Source of the DNA: Sphingomonas folli | GTDB lineage: Bacteria; Pseudomonadota; Alphaproteobacteria; Sphingomonadales; Sphingomonadaceae | Assembly: GCF_019429525.1 (NCBI RefSeq) | Contig: NZ_JAHXZL010000002.1 | Span: forward strand, 124,001-188,000 | Length of the DNA stretch: 64,000 nucleotides | Direction of reading: 5' to 3' | Part shown: piece after piece, positions 52,758 through 61,517 of the stretch | Layout of the letters: the number at the start of each line of letters is the position of its first letter | How positions within the stretch are numbered: the first letter of the stretch is position 1 | The notes under the pieces: generated by a model | Told to the model about the DNA's origin: nothing | The model's input: the letters and a program-made list of their open reading frames with translations, nothing else | Database searches by the model: none | Position numbers and translations under genes: made by a program

Positions 52758-53498
52758 TCAGACCATCGCCATCCCGCCGTTGACGTGCAGCGTCTGCCCG
52801 GTGACGTAGCCGGCCTCGCGCGACGCCAGATACACCACCGCCGCGGCGATGTCCTCGCCGCGGCCGAGGTCGCCCGCGGGGATGCGGCCGAGCAGCGCGC
52901 TCTTCTGCGCCTCGGGCAGCACGTCGGTCATGGCCGATCGGATGAAGCCCGGCGCGACGCAGTTCACCGTGATGTTGCGGCTGGCGAGCTCCTGCGCCAG
53001 CGCCTTGGACAGGCCGACCAGCCCGGCCTTGGAGGCGGCGTAGTTCGCCTGCCCGGGGTTGCCCGTCTGCCCCACCACCGAGGTGATCGAGATGACCCGC
53101 CCGAAGCGCGCCTTCATCATCGGCTTGGCGGCGGCACGGACCAGCCGGAACGCGGCCTCGAGGTTGACGCGGATGACCTGGTCCCACTCGTCGTCCTTCA
53201 TCCGCATGGCGAGATTGTCGCGCGTGACGCCGGCGTTGTTGACGAGCACGTCGAGCTTGCCGCCCAGCGCCTCGACCGCGCGCGGCACCAGCGCGTCGAC
53301 CGCGGCGGCGTCGGACAGGTCGCAGGCGAGCGCGACATGGTCACCGCCCAGCTCGGCGCGGAAGCGCTCGAGCTTGTCGGCGTTCGACCCCGACACCGCG
53401 AGGCGCGCGCCCTGCGCCGCGAGGCCCTCGGCGATGGCGGAGCCGATCCCGCCGGAGGCGCCGGTGACCAGCGCGGTCATGCCTGTGAGGTCGAACAT
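52758..53498 (-). CDS. fabG: 3-oxoacyl-ACP reductase FabG
   Basis: This 246-residue short-chain dehydrogenase has the cofactor loop [18 protein letters not shown], the NNAG motif ([18 protein letters not shown]), the catalytic Ser in [16 protein letters not shown], the Tyr-x3-Lys pair in [11 protein letters not shown], and [20 protein letters not shown]. It reduces 3-oxoacyl-ACP with NADPH. A GxxExxY gene sits in the gap between it and fabD. Confidence 0.95.
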   Translation of the reverse strand: MFDLTGMTALVTGASGGIGSAIAEGLAAQGARLAVSGSNADKLERFRAELGGDHVALACDLSDAAAVDALVPRAVEALGGKLDVLVNNAGVTRDNLAMRMKDDEWDQVIRVNLEAAFRLVRAAAKPMMKARFGRVISITSVVGQTGNPGQANYAASKAGLVGLSKALAQELASRNITVNCVAPGFIRSAMTDVLPEAQKSALLGRIPAGDLGRGEDIAAAVVYLASREAGYVTGQTLHVNGGMAMV

Positions 53499-53501
53499 GC
53501 T

Positions 53502-53927
53502 TCACTCCGTGTTATGGTTCACGCGAAGACGCGAAGACGCGAAGTCGGTGTGGCTGTTGACGATGCGGCGGAGCCCCTCCTTCAACGTGGCGCCGCCAAA
53601 ATTGATAAGCAATCCTATGGGTCTGTTCGACAATCTGAGATAGGTCAGCAGCTGCTTCATATGAGCGGCATTGAGCCGCTCGACCGACTTGAGCTCGACC
53701 ACCAACCGCCGCCCGATCAGATGGTCGACGCGAAAGGCGTCTTCGAACCTCATGCCGTCAAACGCGAAGGATATCGGAAGCTGCCGTTGCACCTCGTAGC
53801 CGAGCCGTGTCAGCGTCGCGGCGAGGACCGTCTCATAGACGCTCTCGAGTAGACCGGGCCCTAGCTCCCGATGCAAGCGGATCGCTACGTCAATCGTGTC
53901 CGCCGCGGCCCGCTCGACATCCACCAT
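53502..53927 (-). CDS. GxxExxY protein (PD-(D/E)xK nuclease-fold family)
   Basis: This 141-residue protein has LGPGLLESVYETVL, the family motif (G25, E28, Y31). RVDHLIGRRLVVELKSVE carries a PD-(D/E)xK-like core (D68, E78, K80), followed by the helix LLTYLRLSNRPIGLLINFGG. The family (PF13366) is widespread, has no proven function, and is classed with PD-(D/E)xK nucleases. The last codons (SSRLRVNHNTE) are encoded by one of the 26-bp inverted repeats, and the other repeat abuts the ATG. It interrupts the fabD-fabG spacing and looks like a mobile cassette. Confidence 0.85.
   Translation of the reverse strand: MVDVERAAADTIDVAIRLHRELGPGLLESVYETVLAATLTRLGYEVQRQLPISFAFDGMRFEDAFRVDHLIGRRLVVELKSVERLNAAHMKQLLTYLRLSNRPIGLLINFGGATLKEGLRRIVNSHTDFASSRLRVNHNTE
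53519..53544 (+). repeat. 26-bp terminal inverted repeat, left, of the GxxExxY cassette
   Basis: TCACGCGAAG followed by two further ACGCGAAG units. It is the inverted counterpart of 53928-53953, with one mismatch in 26. It lies in the last codons of the GxxExxY gene, 20 bp from the fabG start. Confidence 0.85.
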
Positions 53928-53953
53928 CTTCGCGCCTTCGCGTCTTCGCGTGA
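53928..53953 (-). repeat. 26-bp terminal inverted repeat, right, of the GxxExxY cassette
   Basis: On the minus strand TCACGCGAAG is followed by ACGCGAAG and GCGCGAAG. It ends directly at the GxxExxY start codon and begins 4 bp beyond the fabD stop. Confidence 0.85.
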
Positions 53954-53957
53954 GATC

Positions 53958-54917
53958 TCACATCCTTCTTAGCAGCGCCTCGACGTCGTCCATCGACACC
54001 ACGCTCACCGCCTCGACGTCGGGCGCGATGCGCTTGACCATCGGGCCGAGCACCTTGCCGCCGAACTCGACGAACTCGGTCACGCCGGCCGCGACCATCG
54101 CCAGCACCGACTCGCGCCAGCGCACGCGGCCCGTCACCTGCTCCACCAGCAGCCGGCGGATCGCGCCGGGGTCGGCCACCGCGGCGGCGTCGACGTTGGC
54201 GTAGACCGGCACCAGCGGCGCGCGCAGCTCGGCCTCGGCCAGCGCCGCCTCCATCGCGCGCGCGGCATCCTCCATCAGCGCGCAGTGGAACGGCGCCGAG
54301 ACCGGCAGCAGCACCGCGCGCTTGGCGCCGAGTTCCTTGGCCAACGCCACCGCGCGCTCGACCGCGACGCGGTGGCCCGAGATCACCACCTGCGACGGGT
54401 CGTTGTCGTTCGCCACGGTGCACACGAGCGGTTCCCCGCCCTCGGCCAGGATCGAGTCGAGCGCGGCGCCCGCGATCGTCTCGGCCTTGGCGACGTCGGC
54501 GCCGAGCAGCGCCGCCATCGCCCCCTCGCCCACCGGCACCGCCGCCTGCATCGCGCGACCGCGCAGCCTCAGCAGCCGCGCCGTGGTGGCGAGGTCGAAC
54601 GTCTCGGCCGCGCACAACGCGCTATATTCCCCGAGCGAGTGGCCGGCGACATAGTCGGCCTTGTCCGCCAGCGTGACGCCGCCCTCGCGTGTCAGCACGC
54701 GGAGCGTGGCCAGCGCGTTGGCCATGATCGCGGGCTGCGCGTTCTCGGTCAGCGTCAGCTCGTCGGCCGGCCCCTCGGCCATCAGCCGGCGCAGGTTCTG
54801 GCCGAGCGCCTCGTCGACCTCGCCGAACACCTCGCGCGCGACCGGCGAGGCGTCGGCGAGCGCGGCGCCCATGCCGACCGCCTGGCTGCCCTGACCGGGG
54901 AAGATGAACGCGCGCAT
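53958..54917 (-). CDS. fabD: Malonyl-CoA:ACP transacylase FabD
   Basis: 319 residues are encoded from the ATG at 54917 behind GGAGAGG. MRAFIFPGQGSQAVGMG is the N-terminal signature. The nucleophile Ser is in VAGHSLGEYSALCAA, the substrate Arg is in LLRLRGRAMQAAVPVGEG, and the catalytic His is in PVSAPFHCALMEDA. It loads malonate onto ACP. It is first in the leftward cluster fabD, GxxExxY, fabG, acpP, fabF, mltG. Confidence 0.95.
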   Translation of the reverse strand: MRAFIFPGQGSQAVGMGAALADASPVAREVFGEVDEALGQNLRRLMAEGPADELTLTENAQPAIMANALATLRVLTREGGVTLADKADYVAGHSLGEYSALCAAETFDLATTARLLRLRGRAMQAAVPVGEGAMAALLGADVAKAETIAGAALDSILAEGGEPLVCTVANDNDPSQVVISGHRVAVERAVALAKELGAKRAVLLPVSAPFHCALMEDAARAMEAALAEAELRAPLVPVYANVDAAAVADPGAIRRLLVEQVTGRVRWRESVLAMVAAGVTEFVEFGGKVLGPMVKRIAPDVEAVSVVSMDDVEALLRRM

Positions 54918-54983
54918 CGTGCCTCTCCTTGGAAAGGCTGCGCTGCTAGGGCGGCGCCCGGTCACGGTCAACCGGCGGGGGAC

Positions 54984-55012
54984 TTGCACGACCGGGCGTT
55001 CTGCGCCATAGC
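54984..55012 (+). promoter_or_regulatory. Candidate promoter of the rpsF operon
   Basis: TTGCAC (54984-54989) and CATAGC (55007-55012) have a 17-bp spacer and lie upstream of the leader hairpin and rpsF. The -10 match is weak. Confidence 0.35.
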
Positions 55013-55022
55013 GCGCCCACTC

Positions 55023-55052
55023 GGGGCGGGAGGCTGTTGCTTCTCCCGCCCC
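55023..55052 (+). promoter_or_regulatory. Hairpin in the rpsF leader
   Basis: GGGGCGGGAG pairs perfectly with CTCCCGCCCC across a 10-nt loop in the presumed 5' UTR, 77 bp before rpsF. It may be an autoregulatory leader, as known for S6:S18 operons, or a terminator-like element. The sequence alone does not decide. Confidence 0.45.
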
Positions 55053-55128
55053 TTGCTGTTGCACGACAGCCGGAGGGGCGTGGCACATGGGGTGCCCGTC
55101 AGCGATCGGCCAACATAGAGGTACATGC

Positions 55129-55557
55129 ATGGCTCTGTACGAGCATGTGTTCCTTGCGCGCCAGGATCTGGCACAGGCGCAGGTGGACGCGCTGGCGGAG
55201 GCCGCGACCAAGGTCGTCACCGACCACGGCGGCACGATCGTCAAGACCGAGACGTGGGGGCTGCGCAGCCTCGCCTATCGCATCGCGAAGAACCGCAAGG
55301 CGCATTACGTGATGCTGGAGATCGACGCGCCGGGCGACACCGTCGCCGAGCTGGAGCGTCAGACCAGCATCAACGAGGACGTCATCCGCTACATGACCGT
55401 GCGCGTCGACGAGCACGAGCAGGGCCCGACCGTGATGATGCGCAAGCAGGAGCGCGACCGCGAGCGCCGCGGTGAGCGCGGCGAGCGGGGGGACCGCGGG
55501 GATCGCGGCGATCGGGGCGACCGTCCGCGTCGCGACCGCGAAGAGGAGAACGCATAA
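55129..55557 (+). CDS. rpsF: 30S ribosomal protein bS6
   Basis: 142 residues are encoded from the ATG at 55129 ([20 protein letters not shown]) behind AGAGGT. The conserved core has [20 protein letters not shown] and [10 protein letters not shown]. The C-terminal tail is an unusual run of [14 protein letters not shown] repeats (about residues 112-135), a low-complexity Arg/Gly/Asp tail seen in alphaproteobacterial S6. The stop overlaps the rpsR ATG by one base. Confidence 0.96.
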   Translation: MALYEHVFLARQDLAQAQVDALAEAATKVVTDHGGTIVKTETWGLRSLAYRIAKNRKAHYVMLEIDAPGDTVAELERQTSINEDVIRYMTVRVDEHEQGPTVMMRKQERDRERRGERGERGDRGDRGDRGDRPRRDREEENA

Positions 55558-55781
55558 TGGCGCGCCCGTTTTTCCGCCGCCGCAAGTCGTGCCCGTTCAG
55601 CGCGAAGGACGCGCCGCGGATCGACTATAAGGACGTCCGTCTGCTGCAGGGCTTCGTGTCCGAGCGCGGCAAGATCGTCCCGTCGCGCATCACCTCGGTG
55701 AGCGCCAAGAAGCAGCGCGAGCTGGCGCAGGCGATCAAGCGCGCCCGCCACCTGGGCCTGCTGCCCTACGTCGTGAAGTAA
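55557..55781 (+). CDS. rpsR: 30S ribosomal protein bS18
   Basis: This 74-residue protein reads [20 protein letters not shown] at the N-terminus, then [39 protein letters not shown] and [14 protein letters not shown], the standard S18 sequence. It binds S6 on the 30S platform. Its ATG overlaps the rpsF stop (TAATG). Confidence 0.98.
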   Translation: MARPFFRRRKSCPFSAKDAPRIDYKDVRLLQGFVSERGKIVPSRITSVSAKKQRELAQAIKRARHLGLLPYVVK

Positions 55782-55793
55782 GGAGAAGAGCAG

Positions 55794-56387
55794 ATGGACG
55801 TCATTCTGCTTGAGCGCGTCGAGAAGCTCGGCGGCATCGGCGACGTGGTGAAGGTGAAGGACGGGTTCGCCCGCAACTTCCTGCTGCCGCGCAAGAAGGC
55901 GCTGCGCGCCAACGAGGCCAACCGCAAGGTGTTCGAGGCCAATCGCGCGCGCATCGAGTCCGAGAACGCGTCGCGTCGCTCGGACGCGGAGAAGGAGGCC
56001 GGCTCGTTCAAGGACGCGCAGGTCACGCTGATCCGCCAGTCGTCGAACACCGGCCAGCTGTACGGCTCGGTCGCGGTGCGCGACCTGGTGGAGGCGCTCG
56101 AGGCCGACGGTCACAAGGTGACCAAGAGCCAGGTCGTGCTCGACCGTCCGATCAAGGCGATCGGCGTGTACGACGTGCGCGTGCAGCTCCACCCCGAGGT
56201 GGCGGTGACGGTGAAGGTCAACGTCGCTCGCTCGCCCGAGGAGGCCGAGATGCAGTCGCAGGGCGTCGACGTCATGGCGCAGGTGTTCGAGGAAGGCCGC
56301 GACCAGGGCGGCTTCACCGAGGACTATGACCCCAACGCCGAGCCGGGCGCGACCGCCGAGGCGCAGGACGAGCCGGCGCAGGGCTGA
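55794..56387 (+). CDS. rplI: 50S ribosomal protein bL9
   Basis: This 197-residue protein begins MDVILLERVEKLGGIGDVVK and VKDGFARNFLLPRKKALRAN, the L9 signature, and has a long connecting helix and C-terminal domain (LYGSVAVRDLVEALEADGHK). It has a longer acidic tail than E. coli L9, as in other alphaproteobacteria. It is the last gene of the operon and is followed by a terminator. AAGGAGA precedes the start. Confidence 0.97.
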   Translation: MDVILLERVEKLGGIGDVVKVKDGFARNFLLPRKKALRANEANRKVFEANRARIESENASRRSDAEKEAGSFKDAQVTLIRQSSNTGQLYGSVAVRDLVEALEADGHKVTKSQVVLDRPIKAIGVYDVRVQLHPEVAVTVKVNVARSPEEAEMQSQGVDVMAQVFEEGRDQGGFTEDYDPNAEPGATAEAQDEPAQG

Positions 56388-56414
56388 CCCCGCGCCACCG
56401 TCCGAGGTGATACA

Positions 56415-56450
56415 GAAAGGCCCGCCTGGATCGATCCAGGCGGGCCTTTC
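56415..56450 (+). terminator. Rho-independent terminator of the rpsF-rpsR-rplI operon
   Basis: A perfect 36-bp palindrome, GAAAGGCCCGCCTGGATC and its complement, ends in CCTTTC. It lies 28 bp after rplI. Confidence 0.85.
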
Positions 56451-56503
56451 CGTTGGGCGCCGCGGCGGGGGGTGGGGGAAGCGACGCCCGGGGGGCTCTC
56501 GGT

Positions 56504-56581
56504 TCAGGGCACCGTGACGACCGCGCCGACTACCGCGGCGAGCGGGACAAGTGCTAGAACTAGCGGCATAATCTTGCTCAT
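56504..56581 (-). CDS. 25-residue hydrophobic peptide, hypothetical
   Basis: The ATG at 56581 has a weak AGGT upstream. The product MSKIMPLVLALVPLAAVVGA plus five residues is a single membrane helix. Codons such as CTA and GTT are unlike the GC-rich neighbours. It may be a genuine mini-membrane protein or chance. Confidence 0.35.
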   Translation of the reverse strand: MSKIMPLVLALVPLAAVVGAVVTVP

Positions 56582-56801
56582 GGTGCGACCTGTAGTGCTG
56601 GATCGCCGGTGAGAATGCGCGCGGGCCGAGAAGGTTTCCCGGGCCTGAACGAAAAAGCAGCGACGAAGCGTGTCCGCCTGCGACGAGCCGGCGCGCGCCG
56701 CGGAACGCGCGCCCGGCGGGCGGGTTGATCCAGCGAGGCGAGCGCCGCGCGTCCCGGTCGGGGGCGGCGAGTCGATAGTATCAGCGTGAGGATTGTGGGT
56801 C

Positions 56802-56966
56802 GTGCAGGCGGCGGATCGAGAGAAGAGAGAGCGGCTCAGCGCGCTCGGCAAGGCGCTGCGATCGAGCGTCACGGTGCCGACCGACACCTATATAACGCAG
56901 GACCTCCCGCTGCTGCTGACGCGGCTGTCGCAGGTGCCGGCGAGCGGGACGAAGCGGAAGGAATAG
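56802..56966 (+). CDS. 54-residue hypothetical protein
   Basis: The GTG at 56802 has AGGAT about 9 bp upstream. The product has a charged N-terminal helix (ADREKRERLSALGKALRSSV) and a hydrophobic helix (LPLLLTRLSQV). I do not recognise a family, and it is the only plausible frame in this 230-bp stretch. It could be spurious. Confidence 0.35.
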   Translation: MQAADREKRERLSALGKALRSSVTVPTDTYITQDLPLLLTRLSQVPASGTKRKE

Positions 56967-56987
56967 GCGCACACACCCTCACTCGAC

Positions 56988-57087
56988 GGCGTCATCCTGA
57001 GCTTGTCTCAGGGTCCACCGGCCCGCAGGCGCCGCCTAGGTCGCTCACGCGGCATCGTGGATCCTGGAACGAGTTCAGGATGACGCC
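56988..57087. repeat. Palindromic intergenic repeat (REP-like), class 2
   Basis: GGCGTCATCCTGA (56988-57000) and TCAGGATGACGCC (57075-57087) are perfect 13-bp inverted arms of a 100-bp element with GCTTGTCTCAGG and GTGGATCCTGGAACG inside. It belongs to a different class from the repeat at 49845. Confidence 0.7.
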
Positions 57088-57114
57088 GCGGGAATGACGG
57101 AAACGCCCCGCGCC

Positions 57115-58896
57115 TCACCGCCGCGCGAACAGCTTCTCGATGTCGGTGAAGTCCAGCTTCACCCAGGTCGGGCGGCCGTGGTTGCACTGGCCCGAGTGCG
57201 GCGTCGCCTCCATCTCACGCAGGAGCGCGTTCATCTCGGCGGGCGACAGCACGCGCCCGGCGCGGACCGAGCCGTGGCACGCCATCGTCCCCGCCACCGC
57301 GTCGAGCCGCTCGCGCAGCGACAGCGCCTCGTCATAGGCGGCGAGCTCGTCGGCGAGATCGGTCACCAGCGCGGTCGGGTCGCCGCTGCCGAGCAGCGCG
57401 GGGGTGGCGCGCACCAGCATCGCGCGCGCGCCGAACCGCTCGAGCTCGAGCCCGAAGTCGGCGAGCTCGGCGGCGCGCGCCTCGAGCCGGTCGCAGGCGG
57501 GCTCGTCGAGCTCGACTACCTCGGGGATCAGCAGCGCCTGGCTCGCCACGCGCCCGCCCGCGAGCGCGGCGCGCATCCGCTCGAGCACCAGCCGCTCGTG
57601 CGCGGCATGCTGGTCGACCAGCACCAGCCCGTCCTGCGCCTCGGCGACGATATAGGTCTTGTTGACCTGCCCGCGCGCGGCGCCGAGCGGGAAGTCGTCG
57701 CGCTCGGGCGGGGGCGCCCAGTTCGCCTCGGCGCGCGCCTGCGGTGGCGGCGTCAGGAAGGTGGCGCGGCGGTCGCGCAGCAGCGTCGCAGCCGCGGGAT
57801 CGTGGCCGCGCGGCGCCGCGTCGTAGCCGAACGACGGCGCCGCGACCGGCGCCACGGTCGGCTCGGCGTGCCACAGCGCGCCGATGTCGGCGGGCGCCGA
57901 GTGCGCGACGCGATGCCCCGCGGCGTCGAGCGCGCGGCGCAGTCCCGAGACGATCATGCCGCGTACCAGCGCGGGGTCGCGGAAGCGCACCTCGGTCTTG
58001 GCCGGGTGGACGTTGACGTCGACCTCGCTCGCGGGGACGTCGAGGAACAAGGCGACCACGGCGTGGCGGTCGCGCGGCATCATCTCGGCATAGGCGCCGC
58101 GGATCGCGCCGATCAGCAGCCGGTCGCGCACGGGCCGGCCGTTGACGAAGAGATATTGATGGTCCGCCACACCGCGGTGGAAGGTCGGCAGCCCGGCCAC
58201 CCCGCCGAGCACGTGGCCGTCGCGCGCCAGGTCGACCGCCACCGAATTCTCCGCGAGCGCACGGTCGGTCAACGCGGCGACTCGCGCCGGTCGCCCCTCC
58301 GCCGCGGGCACCGCCAGCACGCGCCGGCCGTCATGCTCGACCGCGAAGGCGATGTCGGGGCGAGCCATCGCCAGCCGTTTCACCACATCGAGGCAGCTGG
58401 CATATTCCGAGCGCGGCGAGCGCAGGAACTTGCGCCGCGCCGGCACGCGCGCGAACAGGCCCTCCACCACCACGCGGGTGCCGGGCGGCAGCGCGGCGGG
58501 TCCGTCGCGCTCGACCGCGCCGTTGTCGACGGTGCGCGCCCATCCCTCGGCACCGCGCGGGCGGCTCTCGATCGTCAGCCGCGCCACCGAGGCGATCGAG
58601 GGCAGCGCCTCGCCGCGGAAACCCAGCGTCCGGACCGCCTCGATCGCGTCGTCGGGCAGCTTGGAGGTGGCGTGGCGCTCGAGCGCGAGCGCGATCTCGT
58701 CCGGCGTCATGCCGCAGCCGTCGTCCGCCACCTCGACGCGCTCGACGCCTCCCGCGGCGAGCACCACCGCGACCCGCGTGGCGCCCGCGTCGATCGCGTT
58801 CTCGACCAGCTCCTTCAACGCGCTGGCCGGTCTTTCCACCACTTCGCCCGCCGCGATGCGATTGACCAGATGCGAGGGGAGCCGGCGTATTGACAC
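57115..58896 (-). CDS. mutL: DNA mismatch repair protein MutL
   Basis: 593 residues are encoded from a GTG at 58896 (VSIRRLPSHLVNRIAAGEVV). The GHKL ATPase motifs are LKELVENAIDAGAT, VADDGCGM and TLGFRGEALPSIASVARL. The C-terminal domain has DQHAAHERLVLERM, which matches the DQHA(x)2E(x)4E endonuclease motif, along with ACHGSVRAG and CNHGRPTW. MutL links MutS recognition to strand removal. The motif suggests this one nicks DNA itself, as expected where MutH is lacking. It is divergent from mreB. Confidence 0.95.
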   Translation of the reverse strand: MSIRRLPSHLVNRIAAGEVVERPASALKELVENAIDAGATRVAVVLAAGGVERVEVADDGCGMTPDEIALALERHATSKLPDDAIEAVRTLGFRGEALPSIASVARLTIESRPRGAEGWARTVDNGAVERDGPAALPPGTRVVVEGLFARVPARRKFLRSPRSEYASCLDVVKRLAMARPDIAFAVEHDGRRVLAVPAAEGRPARVAALTDRALAENSVAVDLARDGHVLGGVAGLPTFHRGVADHQYLFVNGRPVRDRLLIGAIRGAYAEMMPRDRHAVVALFLDVPASEVDVNVHPAKTEVRFRDPALVRGMIVSGLRRALDAAGHRVAHSAPADIGALWHAEPTVAPVAAPSFGYDAAPRGHDPAAATLLRDRRATFLTPPPQARAEANWAPPPERDDFPLGAARGQVNKTYIVAEAQDGLVLVDQHAAHERLVLERMRAALAGGRVASQALLIPEVVELDEPACDRLEARAAELADFGLELERFGARAMLVRATPALLGSGDPTALVTDLADELAAYDEALSLRERLDAVAGTMACHGSVRAGRVLSPAEMNALLREMEATPHSGQCNHGRPTWVKLDFTDIEKLFARR

Positions 58897-58989
58897 AGCG
58901 CAGCACCTAGCCCAAGCCGCCGCTTCCCGCGAGCCCGCAGATAGAATTGCACGCATGATTCACGGCGGCGGCGCGCGGATCGGATATAG

Positions 58990-60084
<1,095 letters not shown>

Positions 60085-60099
60085 GCTCGAGGCGAGGAG

Positions 60100-61011
60100 A
60101 TGACGGCAATGGCGCCGTCACGCGATCGGCGCCCGGGCTTCTCGCGGCGCGCACAATATAGCCTGTTCCTCACCTACATCCTCGGCATCGCCGGGGCGGT
60201 GGTCGGGGGCGTGCTGCTCGCGCTCTCGACCTTCAACCCGGTCGCGTTCAGCGCGCTGCGCGCGGCGGTGGCGGAGCTGACCGCCCCCCCCGCCGCCCTG
60301 CTCGCGGGCGCGGGCAGCCAGATCGCCTCGGTGCCCGACGCGATCGCCTCGCACTTCCAGGTCCGGGGCGAGAACCGCGCGCTGCGCGCGCGGCTCACCC
60401 AGGCGCGCGGCGCGCTGCTGGCGGGGCGCCAGGCGCAGATCGAGAACGTGCGGCTGCGCCGGTTGCTGGTGCTGCGCGACCGGCTGCCCGAGACGATCGC
60501 GGCGGCGCGGATCGTCAGCACCAGCGCGTCGAGCACGCGCCGCTTCGGCCTGCTCAACGCGGGCAGCTTCCAGGGCGTGGCGGACGGCCAGCCGGTGACG
60601 GGACCGGAGGGGCTGATCGGGCGCGTGCTCTACGCCGGCCCCGATACCGCGCGCGTGCTGCTGATCACCGATCCCGAGAGCGTGGTGCCGGTGCGCCGCA
60701 CGCGCGACGGCCGCCCCGCGCTGGCGGCGGGGCGCGGCGACGGGCTGGTCGACGTGCGCACGATCGACACCGCCGACGGGCGCTTCCGCCCCGGCGACCT
60801 CTTCGTCACCTCGGGCACCGGCGGGATCTTCGTCCCCGGCGTGCCGGTCGCCCGGGTGCTGCGCGGCGGTACCGACAGCGCGCCGGCGCGGCCGTTCGCG
60901 CGCCCCGACTCGCTCGACGTCGCGCTGGTGCACCGCGCCTTCATGCCGCCGCCCCCCGCCCCGCCACCGCCCGCGCCCAGGCCCTCGCCGACGCCCACGC
61001 CCGAGCCGTGA
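60100..61011 (+). CDS. mreC: Rod shape-determining protein MreC
   Basis: 303 residues are encoded from the ATG at 60100. A membrane helix (SLFLTYILGIAGAVVGGVLL) and a coiled coil (RGENRALRARLTQARGALLA) precede the beta domain (GVADGQPVTGPEGLIGRVLY, VLLITDPESVVPVR, GDLFVTSGTGGIFVPGVPVA). The C-terminus is a proline-rich tail (PPPPAPPPPAPRPSPTPTPE). MreC activates PBP2 in the elongasome. Its stop overlaps the mreD start. Confidence 0.95.
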   Translation: MTAMAPSRDRRPGFSRRAQYSLFLTYILGIAGAVVGGVLLALSTFNPVAFSALRAAVAELTAPPAALLAGAGSQIASVPDAIASHFQVRGENRALRARLTQARGALLAGRQAQIENVRLRRLLVLRDRLPETIAAARIVSTSASSTRRFGLLNAGSFQGVADGQPVTGPEGLIGRVLYAGPDTARVLLITDPESVVPVRRTRDGRPALAAGRGDGLVDVRTIDTADGRFRPGDLFVTSGTGGIFVPGVPVARVLRGGTDSAPARPFARPDSLDVALVHRAFMPPPPAPPPPAPRPSPTPTPEP

Positions 61012-61517
61012 CGCTCCCGGCGCGCCCGCTGTTCGAGGAGCCGCTGCCGCCCGGCCGCGCGCGCCTGCTGCCCTGGGCGAGCGTGCTCGCGGGCTCGCTG
61101 GCGACGACGCTGCCGTGGAACGCCTCGCTCGGGCTGCTGCCGCCGCTGGGGCTGCTGATGATGCTGTCGTGGCGGCTGCTCGCACCGCTGTCGCTGCGGG
61201 TCTGGGCGCCGGCGCTGCTCGGCCTGTTCGACGACCTCGTCTCGGGCCAGCCGCTCGGCAGCGCGACGCTGCTGTGGACGCTCGCCTTCTTCCTGGTCGA
61301 GGCGCTGGAGGCGCGGTCGGGGGTGCGCGATTTCGCGCAGAGCTGGGCGATCGCCGCGGTGGCGATCGCGCTCGCGCTGGCGGGGGGACGGCTGTTCGCG
61401 AGCCCGCTCTCCGCCTATGTCGACGGCGTGCTCGTGATCCAGATCATCCTCTCCGTCCTCCTCTTCCCCGCCGCCGCCCGGCTGGTGGCGTGGATCGACC
61501 TCAAGCGGGCACGCTGA
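61008..61517 (+). CDS. mreD: Rod shape-determining protein MreD
   Basis: 169 residues are encoded from a GTG at 61008 overlapping mreC by 4 bp. There are five to six hydrophobic helices, including LGLLPPLGLLMMLSWRLLAP, LRVWAPALLGLFDDLVSGQP and TLLWTLAFFLVEALEAR. The DLVSGQPLG segment is typical of MreD. It is an integral membrane partner of MreC. The stop overlaps the mrdA ATG by one base. Confidence 0.9.
   Translation: MTLPARPLFEEPLPPGRARLLPWASVLAGSLATTLPWNASLGLLPPLGLLMMLSWRLLAPLSLRVWAPALLGLFDDLVSGQPLGSATLLWTLAFFLVEALEARSGVRDFAQSWAIAAVAIALALAGGRLFASPLSAYVDGVLVIQIILSVLLFPAAARLVAWIDLKRAR

Noticed and set aside
56802..56966. NepR-like anti-sigma factor reading of the 54-residue protein (LGKALR...LLLTRL)
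   Set aside because: The helix spacing is similar, but the conserved Tyr and Pro of NepR are missing, and no PhyR or EcfG gene is adjacent.
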